DNA of 64,000 nucleotides, taken from positions 62,001 to 126,000 of the forward strand of contig MCGO01000031.1 in assembly GCA_002104985.1 (NCBI GenBank), given 5' to 3'. Numbering within the stretch: the first letter of the stretch is position 1; each line of letters opens with the position of its first letter. A program made the translations under genes and the position numbers. Shown here piece by piece: positions 21,605 through 33,278 of the stretch. The notes under the pieces were generated by a model. The model did not search any database. It saw only the letters and a list, made by a program, of their open reading frames with translations, and was not told the DNA's origin. The stretch is from Rhizoclosmatium globosum (taxonomy: Eukaryota; Chytridiomycota; Chytridiomycetes; Chytridiales; Chytriomycetaceae).

Positions 21605-23799
21605 CTACAAAATTGTCACATCTACAGGCTCGATTCCTGCCAACAAGTCCAATGGCGAGCTCCCGATGATTACTGGGAAGATGTAACACAACGGTCGCAC
21701 ACTTAATCCTTCAGCTTTTTCAATTTCACTTTCTTCTGCGCAAAGTATGACTTGATCCAAAAAGGCAACCAAATGCAATCGGCACTGATTCTCGAAATAT
21801 TTACGTGTTGTCTCTGGGTACACAAAGACCACTAGTTCACTGAGACCTGACGCAAGTGTCAAGGTTCCAACAACTAAATACACGCTGTTCAGAATTGATT
21901 CATGGGCTGGATCGCAAAGGGACTGCAACACTTCGTTCCATACATAAGATAAGCACTTTAAATCCCTGATCGTACTCTTGTGCATAACTTGACTCATGAG
22001 GCCAGACGCGACAATGAAATTTTGGTTTTGACTGCCACCTCCAAGACTGTGCATCTCTTGATCCAAAATGTCTGGAGCCATAAAATTGACATCGTCTTCA
22101 GAAATTGTGACCGGAGCAGACACAGCCTTGACCGAAACTCTATGGCTCTTGTCGACTCCATGAGTTCGATCAACAAGAACAGGCGCCGGAAACTCACGCG
22201 TCCACAACCTTTGGACTTTGGTCCACTTTGGATTCCACCACGGATTCTGTTCCACATCCACATTAGCCATCAAATAATGCGTCCAAGTCGGCTCAGCAGC
22301 TGCAACCTCTATCCTCAACAACCCCTTCACAAACAAACCCCTCCTCGCAATCAAAACCAACTCCCCAACATCCATCCCATAATCCACAGGAACATCCAAC
22401 CCAACCATCCCCGCTATTCCATACACGTAATCATGCTTCACACTCGCAACCCGAAACCCAACAGACAACCTAACCATCGGCTCAAAATTCGCCGCAATCA
22501 AATCAAAAAACGTATTCGCGAACCCACCCAACGCCTCCCGAAACCCACACCCCTCCAACTTCCCCACAACCTCCTCCCTCCTCCCCGGAACATACGCCCT
22601 CAAAACATTCCACGCAAACCTCAACACACCATCAACCCGCCCCTTAAACCTCCCCCCCGAAACCCGTGACGAATACACAAGCCCCTGCACAACCGGATGC
22701 CCCGCATCAACCCTCATCCGAAACAACATCGCACCCGCAACAACCCTCCCAACAATCTCCAACACCTCCTCCCCATCCACAACCTCCACCCCCTCCGCAT
22801 CATAATACGCAACCCCCTTCGACGCATGGACCTCCTGCAACGTCCACACGCGGCGGTTATACAGCACCCCGATCTCAGTCCCAACAGCCGCATACGCGAA
22901 ACTAAACGGGTGATGCAGATTCATGAGCGGGTCGTCGTCCATGTTACATAGCAGGTCTGGGAACTGGGGAGACGCGAGGCCACGGAGGACCTGAATCACC
23001 CTCGTGAACATTTCCGCGTCGGTGGGGGTTAGGAGGACGTGACAGTTTTCAGCGTTGTTGTATACGTTGTACATGATGGAAACCTTTTAATTGTTGGGAT
23101 TGTTTAATATTCCCGTTCCTTTGTGGTACAAACGTGGGTATATACCTGTGCGTTCTTAAACTCCTCGTTTTCTTGATCTATAGAATAAACGTCCATCCAG
23201 ACAGGCACACCAGCTGCCTCCGCGATTCTCGCGACGGCGGCTTGCTTCTCAGGGGATGTGAGGAGGACACCAGTTTGTTTGCATGGATCGGGGAGGAGAG
23301 AGACTTTGTCCCAGACGTGACTGATTGTGTGGTATCGTGTGCCTGCGGGCATAGTGCGCATGTCGTAGTTTATTAGGAGGTTTGATTGAGGTCGTGGAGG
23401 AGGTTGGGTTGGCGTTGGAGATGACTCATTCGTAAGTGGTTCCAGAGCTTCGGATTGGATAAGTTCGGCTGTTTGGTCAATCGAGGCATTGGTGGTTGGC
23501 ATAGACGTTGCTGAAGGAATGAGATCATTGACTATTGGTGGGGTAATTGGATCGCGGAATGTTTCCTGAACAGGTTCAGTGGCAGGCGGACACTGTTCTG
23601 GAGTTGATCTGGATACTACTGGGTTTCGAAGAGCTTGTTCTGAAGAGGTAAGAGCTGGAGAGGAAGTAGGAGGAAGTTGTTCAAGTGGGAGGACCTTCTG
23701 GCTTTTTGAATAGTGTCGATAACAGACAACAATGAGCCCGATCAACGCAGCGAATCCAGCGACACCTCCAATGATTATAGGAACAGTGCCGGAGCTCAT
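21605..23799 (-). CDS. Membrane-anchored HET-domain protein
   Basis: Two exons (23146-23799 and 21605-23083) with a 62-nt intron, 710 aa. The ATG at 23799 is the first in frame and gives an N-terminal membrane segment (VPIIIGGVAGFAALIGLIVV) at about residues 6-26. A Pro/Ser/Thr-rich stretch of about 120 residues follows. The HET core then reads YHTISHVWDK, WMDVYSIDQEN, and across the intron QVSIMYNVYNNAENCHVLL, then YNRRVWTLQEV. HET domains trigger heterokaryon incompatibility cell death in filamentous fungi and share a fold with TIR domains. In an organism that may not form heterokaryons the role is open; allorecognition or defence signalling is possible. The C-terminal 300 residues have no motif I recognise. 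Confidence 0.82.
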
Positions 23800-24093
23800 T
23801 GAATCCTTCAGATTGTTTTCGGCGAATACTGTCTTGCTGAAATAATTTAAAAGCGATCTCTCCAATTGAGCAGAAAATCAATTTGCTACCATCGACGTTA
23901 AGCTCTATATTTGGTAAACGGCCTTGTTACGTTGGAATTTGTAAGTACTTCATTGGACAAGTCTTCACGGGTCACACGAAATGTAAGTCCATATTTTCTC
24001 GTAAATGGCTTAATATCATTCTGAATTTCTTAGAGACTAATGTGGTTCTCTTTCTTTGCAGATACATTAATAAATAATACCACAGTGAAACAA
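23800..24093. promoter_or_regulatory. Divergent promoter region, HET gene / bZIP-1
   Basis: 294 bp between divergent starts. The bZIP-1 side holds possible 5'-UTR splice sites (GTAAGT at 23941, CTTTGCAG ending at 24060), so a leader intron is likely. No other element seen. Confidence 0.4.
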
Positions 24094-25305
24094 ATGAACA
24101 TGGATCCAGTACCGCCACCAACAAAGAAGGGCCGCCCACGAAAGGATGCCACTTCGGCCTCAGACAAAAGAGCAGCACAAAACAGAGAAGCTGCTAATCG
24201 GTACACCCATCGCTCTGGACACATTATTACCATACTAAACCTGACCAAAGGTATCGACAGCGAAAAGACGAACGAATCAAACAACTCGAACAAGAAAACG
24301 AAATGCTCCGACGTGAAAATGCGAACCTGCGAGAAACAATGCGCAACTTCAGCCTGGGCCTCGTTGCCAAAGCCTCTGCTTCTGCTTCCCAAACTGCTTC
24401 CCAAACACCTGCTGCCACTGCTCAGCCATACCACCCGCTTCAAGCGGCGGCTACACCTACCGCCGCCGTGGCTACAGAGTCGCCGGATGGCTGGCTCGAT
24501 GACGCCCTGAACGCCCTCGATCAGTTTGGTCCTCCGCAAGTCCTGGCCACTCGCTTTGCCCTGAAGAGTCTGGAGAGTCTTCAGGGATGTCGCGAAGTCG
24601 ATGAGATGTTGGATCTATTCCTGGTATGTTGATGCTTCACAACGAGGGAGAAACGAGCATGACATCTGGGAATCACAACTAACATACCTTACGTCTGTAC
24701 AGATTCAAGCGCAATGCTCAGATCAAAACCAAATCCGTCGATATTTCATCAAAATTCTCAAACTTCGCTCAAAGATATTCGCACGTTGTACTCCTCAAGA
24801 CTATGAAAAGGTGATGGAAATCATTGAAATCTGCAAAGTAAACAACAGAGCCCACGTTGTGAGTATTCTTGCTTCATACCACGCTTAAACGATATTAATT
24901 TGTCTATTCCAGAAACATCTGTACGAAACAACTGGACTTTGTGATGAATCATCCATGAATAGCCCACCAGCCTCCTCCTCAGAAGCCGTCCAATCCAATG
25001 CACTCCCTTATCCCGTCCTATCATTCCGCCAAGCAGCCATAACCTGCGCCCCAACAGTTCTTGCCGCCCAACAAGAACTCGACTCCCTCTGTACACTCTT
25101 CACAACCCAACTTTCAGTCACAACCCCACCACCTTCCCTCGAAGAACGAAAGATCCAACTCTTTGAAGGCCGGAAACTCGAAAACAAAATCCTGGACGCG
25201 TGTAGTCTTGAGGACCGGATACGGTTAGGGTTCTTGTTGGAGACTTGGAGGGAGGTTGGGGCAGGAGGGATTGAGCGGGTGTTGTTGGATGGATTGCAGG
25301 AATAA
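24094..25305 (+). CDS. bZIP-1, bZIP factor with two C-terminal helical modules
   Basis: Exons 24094-24200, 24251-24623, 24703-24858 and 24913-25305 close in phase (342 aa). The N-terminus is proline/lysine-rich (TKKGRPRKD, AT-hook-like). The basic region QNREAANRYRQRKDERIKQLE is split by intron 1 and a zipper follows (LEQENEMLRRENANLRETM). Module 1: LKSLESLQGCREVDEMLDLFL, then a helix ending KIFARCTPQDYEKVMEIIEI. Module 2: LDSLCTLF, then LENKILDACSLEDRIRLGFLL. Introns fall after the first helix of module 1 and between the modules. It should bind DNA as a dimer in the nucleus. First gene of the array, divergent from the HET gene. Confidence 0.88.
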
Positions 25306-26039
25306 ATAATAATTGTAATTCTGTTTTCACATTGAAACTTCTGTTCTAATTTTTTCACGTTTGGTCGTGATGAGGGTGTGTCTCGTGATAAGTGTGTCAT
25401 ACGGATAAGGTTGGAAGATGTAGCAACGAAGTGTATTTAACTCGGCTGTATGACTATTTCAATTGCTTTCATTGATTATCATTGTTCCAAATGAACCCTT
25501 GATTATGATCCGGTGTACTCTTTGAAGGGTCCAGCCCCAACAGACCCTTAATGCCGAAAGGTTCTTGCTGCTTAGCCCATCGGAGTCACATGGGTCAGCG
25601 GCAAGAAAAACTTGAGGCCAGGCTCTATAATCAAAGGTTTCTTACATGTACAAGGGCAATTTTTAAGAACTATAGCAGTTTTGATTTTCAATCATGAGTG
25701 TGTCTACAGTCCATAAATTTGGACTTCATCCCCTTCGAATACTCATGCGTTGAAGTATCGTGCTGCTGAGTTTAACAAATGTTCAAGGTTGGAAATATCA
25801 CTTGGTTGCTCATGTAACTAAGCATTCTGGTTAAGTAATTCTTACATTATTGAATCGGTTATATGTCTGTTATTAGCCACATAATTCACAGCAATCAGTA
25901 ATCGGTTTGAATTTTTTTCTTAAGTGGCTTGGGGTTACCCTGATGAGAAGAGGCCGGCCTTTTTTCTATTTTGATCAAACGTCATCAAAACGTATCACAT
26001 CCCACTTGCTTTACCAATTCAACGGGAATCGAAGCATCC
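25306..26039. other. Intergenic region with fold-back element
   Basis: This 734-bp gap between bZIP-1 and bZIP-2 holds no credible ORF. It contains a strong imperfect palindrome at 25562-25607 (annotated separately) inside a wider imperfect inverted repeat (CCTTGATTATGATCC near 25497 against TATAATCAAAGG near 25626). Confidence 0.55.
25562..25607. repeat. 46-nt imperfect hairpin
   Basis: TTCTTGCTGCTTAGCCCAT pairs with ATGGGTCAGCGGCAAGAA across a short loop, with about three mismatches in an 18-19 bp stem. It could be a small MITE-like fold-back element or a structured RNA. No family recognised. Confidence 0.6.
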
Positions 26040-27704
26040 ATGCCACCCAAGAAGCGAGCAGCTCCAGAGACAGACGACCTGGATGCAGCTACTACTCCAC
26101 AAGAGAGAAGAGCTATCCAAGTACGGTTGGCACAGCGTGCCTTCAGAGAGAGACGAGAGAACCGGATAAAGGCAGGTGGCAGGATACACTGCCATTGCAT
26201 AATAACTGTGACTACCAGGAACTTGAGGCAAGAGTCGAAGAGCTTACCACAGCATCCATCACCGGCGGTTGCGCAAACTGTTCCTCAGAGCGCAAAAAGA
26301 CATCCGCCTTTCTCCAACACATTTCAGCGCTTGAACAACGGATCCGACAGCTCCAGAACGAATGCGAAGTGCTCCGCCAAAAGTGTCCGCTGTCAAAACA
26401 CTCAAGCGAAAGCCTGAACCACCACAACCCCCACCTTGGGTCTCTGATGCACTCTGCTTCAGCGAGGGAATCAAGTCCGGTGCAGCAGTCCTTTTCTCCC
26501 TTCTTTATGACCCAAACTAGCAACAACTTGCAAAACTTCCAGGCATATCCTTCTGCCAATTTACAGATGCCAAGCACATCCTCGCCACAGCAAGCCTTCT
26601 TTCCTTCAGTTATGCCGTCGACCTCCTCAGTGGCAGTTGGTAGTTTGATTCAAACTGTACCAGTCCAACAACCCTTATCAACAAACTCTGCCAGTCTTTT
26701 GAACCCCACTACCGCTGCTTCAATCAACTTGCTTGGTTCGACTGCGGCTGAACGTTTCGGAGGGCCTCCGCAAACTGCTTTTGCTCAAACTGCCTTCCAT
26801 GCGATTCCGTCTCTCATCTCCTGCAAATGGGTCCAAGTCATGCTTGACTCTTTAGTGGTACTTAAGCCTCTTTCATGCCCAAGCGATATTAATGTATTCT
26901 TTAGTCTCAGTCTAATTGTAACGAAAAGGAAACTATCAGGAACTACGCTTTCAAATATCTTGAAGCCAAATATAAAATGTTGGACGAATGCAGTCCTGAT
27001 GATAAAGCAAGGGCTTTGGAAGTGATTGAGGCTATTAGAGACCAGAATCGTATTCATATGGTGTGTGGCTAAACCCTTGTGAGACAACGAGCAAAGTAAC
27101 ATTTGTGGATATACTCGTCGGATGACTGACTATGTACTCTTCAATCGATGTATGGTTACAGTGTAGATGGGCGGTTTTCTGATCCATACTATCTGCGAAC
27201 CCTTTTATCCTTTTTCTTCTTATCTCGCCAGTCCCTAACGTCTCACACACACCCAGGATTACATGTTCTCCTACGCCCACACACACCAAACCCAACCCTG
27301 TCCTCTCCCGCCAGCAACAAACCAAGACCGCCTCCCAAATACCGAGTACCTGCAACAACTCATCTTCCAATCGATACCGTCTCTACAACAACACGAACAT
27401 CTTTTGAACGAATTGTTCAACTTAATCGGCGCGACGAGTCGATCCACGCGGCGAGAAGAGAAAGTGGAACGGTTGTTGCAGCTTGTGAATGTTCGAAACA
27501 AAATTTTGGACCTTTGTGTCGACGGGGACCGGATTCGTGTGCTTGGGTTGTTTGAGCGATGGAGATGTGAAAGGGACGAGAATCGTGCGATTGTTGTGAG
27601 TGCTTGTTTGTTATTCTTGATATCGTTCACTGAAAATGACATGATAGAACGAATTGCTCCAGGGTGTGATGACGGACAATATTTGTGGATTGCATGAGTG
27701 TTAA
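26040..27704 (+). CDS. bZIP-2, bZIP factor with two C-terminal modules
   Basis: Exons 26040-26171, 26219-26857, 26911-27060, 27257-27595 and 27663-27704. Starts MPPKKRAAPETDD. Basic region RLAQRAFRERRENRIK, then intron 1 (26172-26218) with a GC-AG border (AAG|GCAGGT), then the zipper ELEARVEELTT. A CANC motif separates it from a second coiled coil (LEQRIRQLQNECEVL). A long Ser/Gln/Pro linker follows. Module 1: FHAIPSL ... then YLEAKYKMLDECSPDDKARA, ending at HM. Module 2: SIPSLQQHEHLLNELFNLI ... VRNKILDLCVDGDRIRVLGL. The last 14-codon exon is inferred from a GTGAGT donor and a CTCCAG acceptor. Confidence 0.83.
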
Positions 27705-27906
27705 TTTGGAATAGGGTTGTGTGTTATTCCCCTTTGTTTATTGGACAGTTACCTGAATATGTAGTGAATAATTATTATGATGTTTGAATCCATTCCGACG
27801 ATATTGATCTCCTGCAGAAATCCGTTAATAACGTAATCATGGTGAGAAAGACGGCGATATTCACTTCACAGTGACAAAGTAAAGCATCTTAAAAATCTTC
27901 TCCAAA

Positions 27907-29489
27907 ATGGACCCTCCTCCGCCTCGGACCCCTTCTCCCCACCCAGATCCAGACACATCCAAGCCCAAGCGCTCAGGCCGGCCCCCTCTATCGAACAACA
28001 AACGAACTGTCCAGATCCGAATGGCTCAGCGAGCTTGTAAGTGTCAGCGGATCTACGCCTTACCTAATCAATAATTCTCAAAAACATTAGACCGAGAGCG
28101 TAAGGAAAACAAGATTAAAGAGCTAGAAGACCGGGTCGCATTCCTTACTTCCTCGTCCCCGGCTCCGTGCCTGTCCTGTGCAGACCTTCGCACACGGACC
28201 GAAGAATGCCTTGCCCAGGTTGCCATTCTCAACCAACGTATCACGGAATTACAGCAAATATGTGGAATCACTCCTTCCGTCTCCGGAGTGACGAGTGGTG
28301 GCATCAACGGGATTTGGTACACACAGCCCCAATCTCTTACCAATGTTTCAAGGGCAACCATGAGCCCAGTACGAAGCGATTCAGGATTCGTCACCACCAC
28401 GACCACGAACACCATGATTCCAAGATCTTGTGATAGCCCTGTTCGTCAAAGCACTGATTTAAGCTTCTCGGCGCCGATGCTTCGAACTTCGGCGAATTTG
28501 TCTCATGACCAGTCACTCGCCAGCTTTCCTCCGTGAGTGCTGTGTCAATTGACAATCAAGTAAAAAAAGTGGTGGTATCGGCGCAAGCAAAATTCGGGCC
28601 CATGAATATGGAGCCTTGTCGACGGGCTTTGCGAGATCTTGGATCTTTGCAAACGAGTGCTTGGGTGGATGTATTTATTGATAACGTTATTGTAAGTACA
28701 CACTTTTTGTCTTTTCCCTTCTTTTTTGTGATACTGATAACGGATCCTGAAACAAATGTCACGAAAAAAAAGATTCAATCTCAGATGACGGATCCGTATG
28801 AAATCAAGAAACATGTCATTCGGCTTATGCATGCAAAGTACAAGATGCTTGATTCATGTACTATTATGGATAGGGTGAAGGCCCTTGAGATTATTGAGGA
28901 CGCAAAGAAAGAGCATCGTCGTCATTTGAATTATACATATGGCTGTGCGCGTATGGTCGCTGGTGATGGCGGGAAAGCTGTTAAGCTGGAACCTACAGAA
29001 TATAATGAGACTGAGATGCTCGTGGAGTCTGATCCAGTCTCATTCAAAGAGAGTGTGAGAGCGATACCTTCACTACAAAACCCTACGGCCATTCAAGCCT
29101 TAGATCAGCTTTGTGACTTGTATTCGGTAAGTTTTTTATAGTTTAGAAATCGCATTGATGACTGATTGGTAATTTACAAAAAAAAAAGATCGCTGCAAAG
29201 TCCAAAAGTAACGAGGAACGTGAAAATCTGTTATTCCATATGATGGAGTTGAAAACACTGTTGCATGATATGTGTGCGAATCAAACCGAAAAAACAAATG
29301 TGAGTGTCAGAATTTTTAGAGTGACTATTACTCATCATGAAAATCAGTTCATACTCGCCATCGAGGTGTCTCGAGAGAAGCCTCAAAACAAACGCATAAC
29401 TGTGAGTATTTGTTGTATCTTTTCCGATATATGCTTAAATCTACTGAAAGGGAAAGTTCCTGGAGGATCTGCAATATGGACTGGACTGA
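27907..29489 (+). CDS. bZIP-3, bZIP factor with two C-terminal modules
   Basis: Exon 1 is 27907-28036 and exon 2 begins at 28091. Later exons are 28773-29126, 29189-29299, 29348-29401 and 29451-29489. Basic region RMAQRAYRERKENKIKELE, zipper, then a CLSC motif and a second coil (VAILNQRITELQQIC). Module 1: KFGPMNMEPCRRALRDLGSL, then RLMHAKYKMLDSCTIMDRVK. Module 2: VRAIPSLQNPTAIQALDQLC, then HMMELKTLLHDMC. The frame changes between the linker and module 1 around 28440-28535. An intron from CCT|GTTCGT to CGCCAG is the best phase-correct solution I found, but it is not certain. Confidence 0.78.
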
Positions 29490-29602
29490 AAGCAATAATA
29501 TGCTGTATATATAATTAAATCAATGCTATTTCTTGTTCCTTTGTTTTACTCTCGCCGTTCTTCATTGACAAGATTTGCACGGAAAACAAATCATCGTTTC
29601 AG

Positions 29603-31165
29603 ATGGGGCCAAAGCGAAGAGGGGCTTCTTCGGCACCAACTCAGGATGAAATCACAGACAACATGTCCATAGAGGAACGAAGGTCCTTACAGAACAGACT
29701 TGCACAGAGAGCGTTTGTGAGTATTGACGAGTCTTGTCAGCAGGCTGTAACTGACACCTAACTGATCGCTACTGTCAGAGGGAACGCAAAGACAATCGAA
29801 TCAGAGAACTCGAGTCCAAGTTGCCGATCTTCAGATGCAGTTAGGGTTAATCCAGGGCGGCGGCTCGAGCACCGCCGAACCCGCAAAGCCCAACTTGAAC
29901 GTGCACCTTCCGCCTGAACCTTCGCCCCAACACTGTGTCCATTGTGCGTATGAACGAGGTCGATCTGCCGCGCTTTCGGCCCAGGTTTCAATGCTTCAAC
30001 AGGACAACTCGCGGCTTTCCCAGCTCTACTCAGCTCAAGTCGCTGCGATGCAACCTTAATTGCCCCTTGGAACCCTATCGTACCCAATACCATTCAAACA
30101 CCATCATCCTCCTCTTCCTCGTCTTCCTCCCTGAACCACCAGCAATCACAGGTCCATCCGCTCCTCCAACGACCCCAGATGACTCATCCTATGCTCTTCA
30201 GCGCCCTTACAAAGAATGATTGGGAGAAAGCTATGGCAGACAGCCCGAATGAATCCAGAAACTCTTCAGAAACATCATCAGGAACAGCTGCAGAACAGTT
30301 GTACGGCCCCCTCCAAATATCTAATTCCCGCGAAGCCCTTAAATCACTCCCGTCTATTCGCGGAACTCAAGCCATGCAATATGTGGATGACATGTCGGAT
30401 GCATTTTTGGTATGTTGCCCCCATATCATTACTCATACACGAGTCGATCCTTACGTAAGGCCAACCCAAATAGGCTCAGTCAAAGAGTTCTTCTGGAAAA
30501 GAAATCAGGAAACAAGTCATTCGACTGCTTTATTCGCGCACAAAGATACTGGATGCGTGTAGCCCTATTGACCGGTTAAAGGCGATCGAGATAATGGAGG
30601 CAACCAAAAACCAGTTTAAAGTGCACATGGACCATATGTATGCCATGTATGGAAGTAGTGCACCAAAAATAATTATGGGTGTGAAGTTCGACATGGGTCT
30701 CCGCATGGCAGTCATTCGAGTGGTGGAGGCAACAACTCGAATAATAATGCAACAGGATCAGCTAGTCCCTCTTCAGCTATATTGGAAGTCTTTGAAGAAA
30801 CGTTCAACAAGCAGTCACTATCATCGCATATATCGGGTCCTCCTACCCCAAACCTCAAAACGCTCAAAAAGGCCATGAACCTTGTGCCATCCCTCACAAA
30901 CCACCCCATCATTGACGAACTATGCAATCTGTTTGAATTTCAAGCGCGATGCACGGATCCGAAGGAGCGATGCGAAACAATCTTCAAATTTATTGACGTC
31001 AGAAGCAAGATTTCGGACGTTTGTAAAACGGAGGAAGAAAAGATGCAGTTTCATATTGCCATGGAGATTGGTCGTGCAGAGAATAGGTCGCTTGTGGAGG
31101 AAATGTACCGGTCTGTGGAGAGTTCATTGCAGGAGCATGAACGTATTGCTGGATTTAGTCTGTGA
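29603..31165 (+). pseudogene. bZIP-4, frame-broken bZIP factor with two C-terminal modules
   Basis: Exon 1 is 29603-29716 (MGPKRRGASSAP...) and exon 2 starts at 29779 with the basic region RLAQRAFRERKDNRIRELE. The frame breaks at 29820/29821, where one base appears missing compared with its paralogues. The zipper, a HCVHC motif and a second coil continue in another frame. Further frame changes lie at about 30040-30130 (possibly an intron) and about 30660-30700. Both modules are still recognisable: QLYGPLQISNSREALKSLPS ... SRTKILDACSPIDRLKAIEI, and LVPSLTNHPIIDELCNLFEF ... VRSKISDVCKTEEEK. It is either a recent pseudogene or carries base-calling errors. Confidence 0.72.
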
Positions 31166-31266
31166 ACAACCTCTCGTTATTTTCGCCAAGTACCAAATAT
31201 AATTAGTTTATTTTGCATTACTCACTTTGTTACTCTAAAACAAACGCTGAAACAGCACTCGGCAAG

Positions 31267-32708
31267 ATGCCCCCAAAGCGAAAGCCTGCACCCAAAGACG
31301 ATGACGAAATGGATCCAGCAGAGAGGCACAAAGTAGCCAATCGAGAAGCTCAACGGAAGTTTGTACGTCTGCATCACCTTCATCGCCTTCCAAAACTGAC
31401 CCTTGAAACAGAGAGAACGAAAGGAGAACCGTATCAAAGTGAGAACTGGATACTCTCCACTTATAACTACTATTAAATGATACATACTTCACCAGGAACT
31501 GGAAGCCCAGGTTGAGCAGCTTCAGGCACAACTTGATATCAAATCCTCTTCCTCAGACCACCCTCCTCCAGCTTCCTCTTCAGCATCATCAGAACTCAAT
31601 ACACTCAAATCCGAAGTTGCCCACCTTCGGTCAAGAGTCAACTATCTCGAAGCCGAAAACACTGAACTGAATCGACGTTTGGAATCCCTCCTCCCACCTG
31701 CATTCCAACTCCCCTCTCAAATCCACCACATCCATACTATGCATCAACCTCAGATATCTCCTACGCACCACCTATAGCCCCATCCCCACTCACATCAACC
31801 CTCAGACCCCAATCAGCATCAGAAATATACGGCGTACCCGTATTCGGATCCCTTCTACACGACCTCAAATCCCTCCCCTCCCTCCAAAATTCCACAGACG
31901 TGGACTCCATGGTGAACCTCTTTGTCGATCAATCCCAGCTACGCGACTCATTCCAAATCCGGAAACGGATATTCCTGATGCTGAAATATAAGTACCGGAT
32001 ACTGGAAGCCTGCAGTATGGTGGACCGGTTGAAAGCGATTGAGATTATGGAGAAGGGGAAGAGGGTGCATGCTGCTCATTTGGTGAGTTGAGGACAAACC
32101 CCCCAATTAGTTGATGGATCTAAAATGGGCCGATTTGTGAAGAAACATATGGACAATCATTGGGAGGGACTTACTTTGAGTGTGAGGATCTGCCTGAGAT
32201 TCCTGCGTCGGAACAAGTCTCGCTGCAGTGGATAACTTCAAACGTATCCTCGAATTCGTTCCTAGCCTGGCGGGACATGAACATCTTGTTAATAACATGT
32301 TCAAGCTGTTCATTGTATGTGGTCCTGGTTTTTTTTTTAAGGTCTTTTGATTCAAACTGATGGAGACAAACCAGCATATGACGATGACAAGGGATTCGGT
32401 CGAGAAAGTTAAATTATTCTTCAGCTTAGTTGACTTGAAAAACAAGTTGTTCTCGCTGTGTAAGTCTGAGGAGGACTGTAATCGGGTAAGACAACCGCTA
32501 TCACATTGCCAGCTCCTGTAGCTAACCTCTCTTTCAGTTTTCGCTGGCGCTAGAAATTGGACGGCAAAACAACAAGGGCTACGTTGTAAGTACTCTGATG
32601 TTTCCTGGCGGAGCTATTTGTATTGCTCACTAATCATGGACTTTGTAGGAAGACTTATTTGAACAAGTCGAAGCAATCTTGGAGCGGCCACCATTATTTG
32701 TTGAATAA
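31267..32708 (+). pseudogene. bZIP-5, bZIP factor with two C-terminal modules, several frame changes
   Basis: Starts MPPKRKPAPKDDDE. Basic region NREAQRKF (intron) RERKENRIK (intron) ELEAQVEQLQAQL, with a second coil LRSRVNYLEAENTELNRRL. Frames then change near 31690-31760, 32140-32165 and 32215-32225, all in the same (-1) direction. Module 1: LKSLPSLQNSTDVDSMVNLF ... YKYRILEACSMVDRLKAIEI, ending AAHL|GTGAGT. Module 2: LEFVPSLAGHEHLVNNMFKL ... VDLKNKLFSLCKSEEDCNR, then exons FSLALEIGRQNNKGYV and EDLFEQVEAILE to the stop at 32708. Not all breaks can be explained by introns I can support. Confidence 0.7.
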
Positions 32709-33278
32709 TAAAACGTATCATTCATTCCAGAAGCTCGTTCTCTGATTGATGACTACAACTGGTGGACTTAAGCCGTAACTCGAATGCATCTAGACATGCC
32801 TGACGTGAACAGTAATGGCGTTTGAAATTCTCAGATAAGGTGATATTGCTGATACCTTTCCAGAACTTGTTACCATTTTTGCCATTGTGGCTTGTGTTGA
32901 AAGACACATCGAAAAAGGTAGGGTGAAATGCTGGTCTCTGATATCAGAATGAGAAGACGTAGGAAGTTTCGATTGTGCCCTGGTCATTTGTGCTTTGTCT
33001 GTCAAAATGAAGCCGATGCTTGACTGCATTTCGCAGAAGGTTCACTCTCAAGCCCTTTCATACCATCAAAACATCTCGTTTTGCACACTTTGATGAACCT
33101 AATGATCCAGATACAATTTCCAATCCACAGTTTGTCACAGCCTCATCCGAGCATATCTTTCATCCCATCACCGTCATCTCCATTCGAAACCTCATCATCA
33201 ATTTCGGCCCTAATTTTTTTATAAAAATAACTCAAGGCCACATAGGGTCCAAGACTTCTCGGGGCGGATAACGTTTTG
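32709..33278. other. Intergenic region, bZIP-5 / bZIP-6
   Basis: 570 bp. Short ORFs on both strands look non-coding. No repeat or RNA gene seen. It should contain the bZIP-6 promoter. Confidence 0.45.

Noticed and set aside
21980..22669. 229-aa plus-strand ORF over the HET gene
   Set aside because: Low-complexity Pro/Asn/His/Arg shadow; the minus strand encodes the recognisable HET domain.
33020..33271. 83-aa plus-strand ORF upstream of bZIP-6
   Set aside because: No bZIP or module motif and out of frame with bZIP-6; treated as intergenic.
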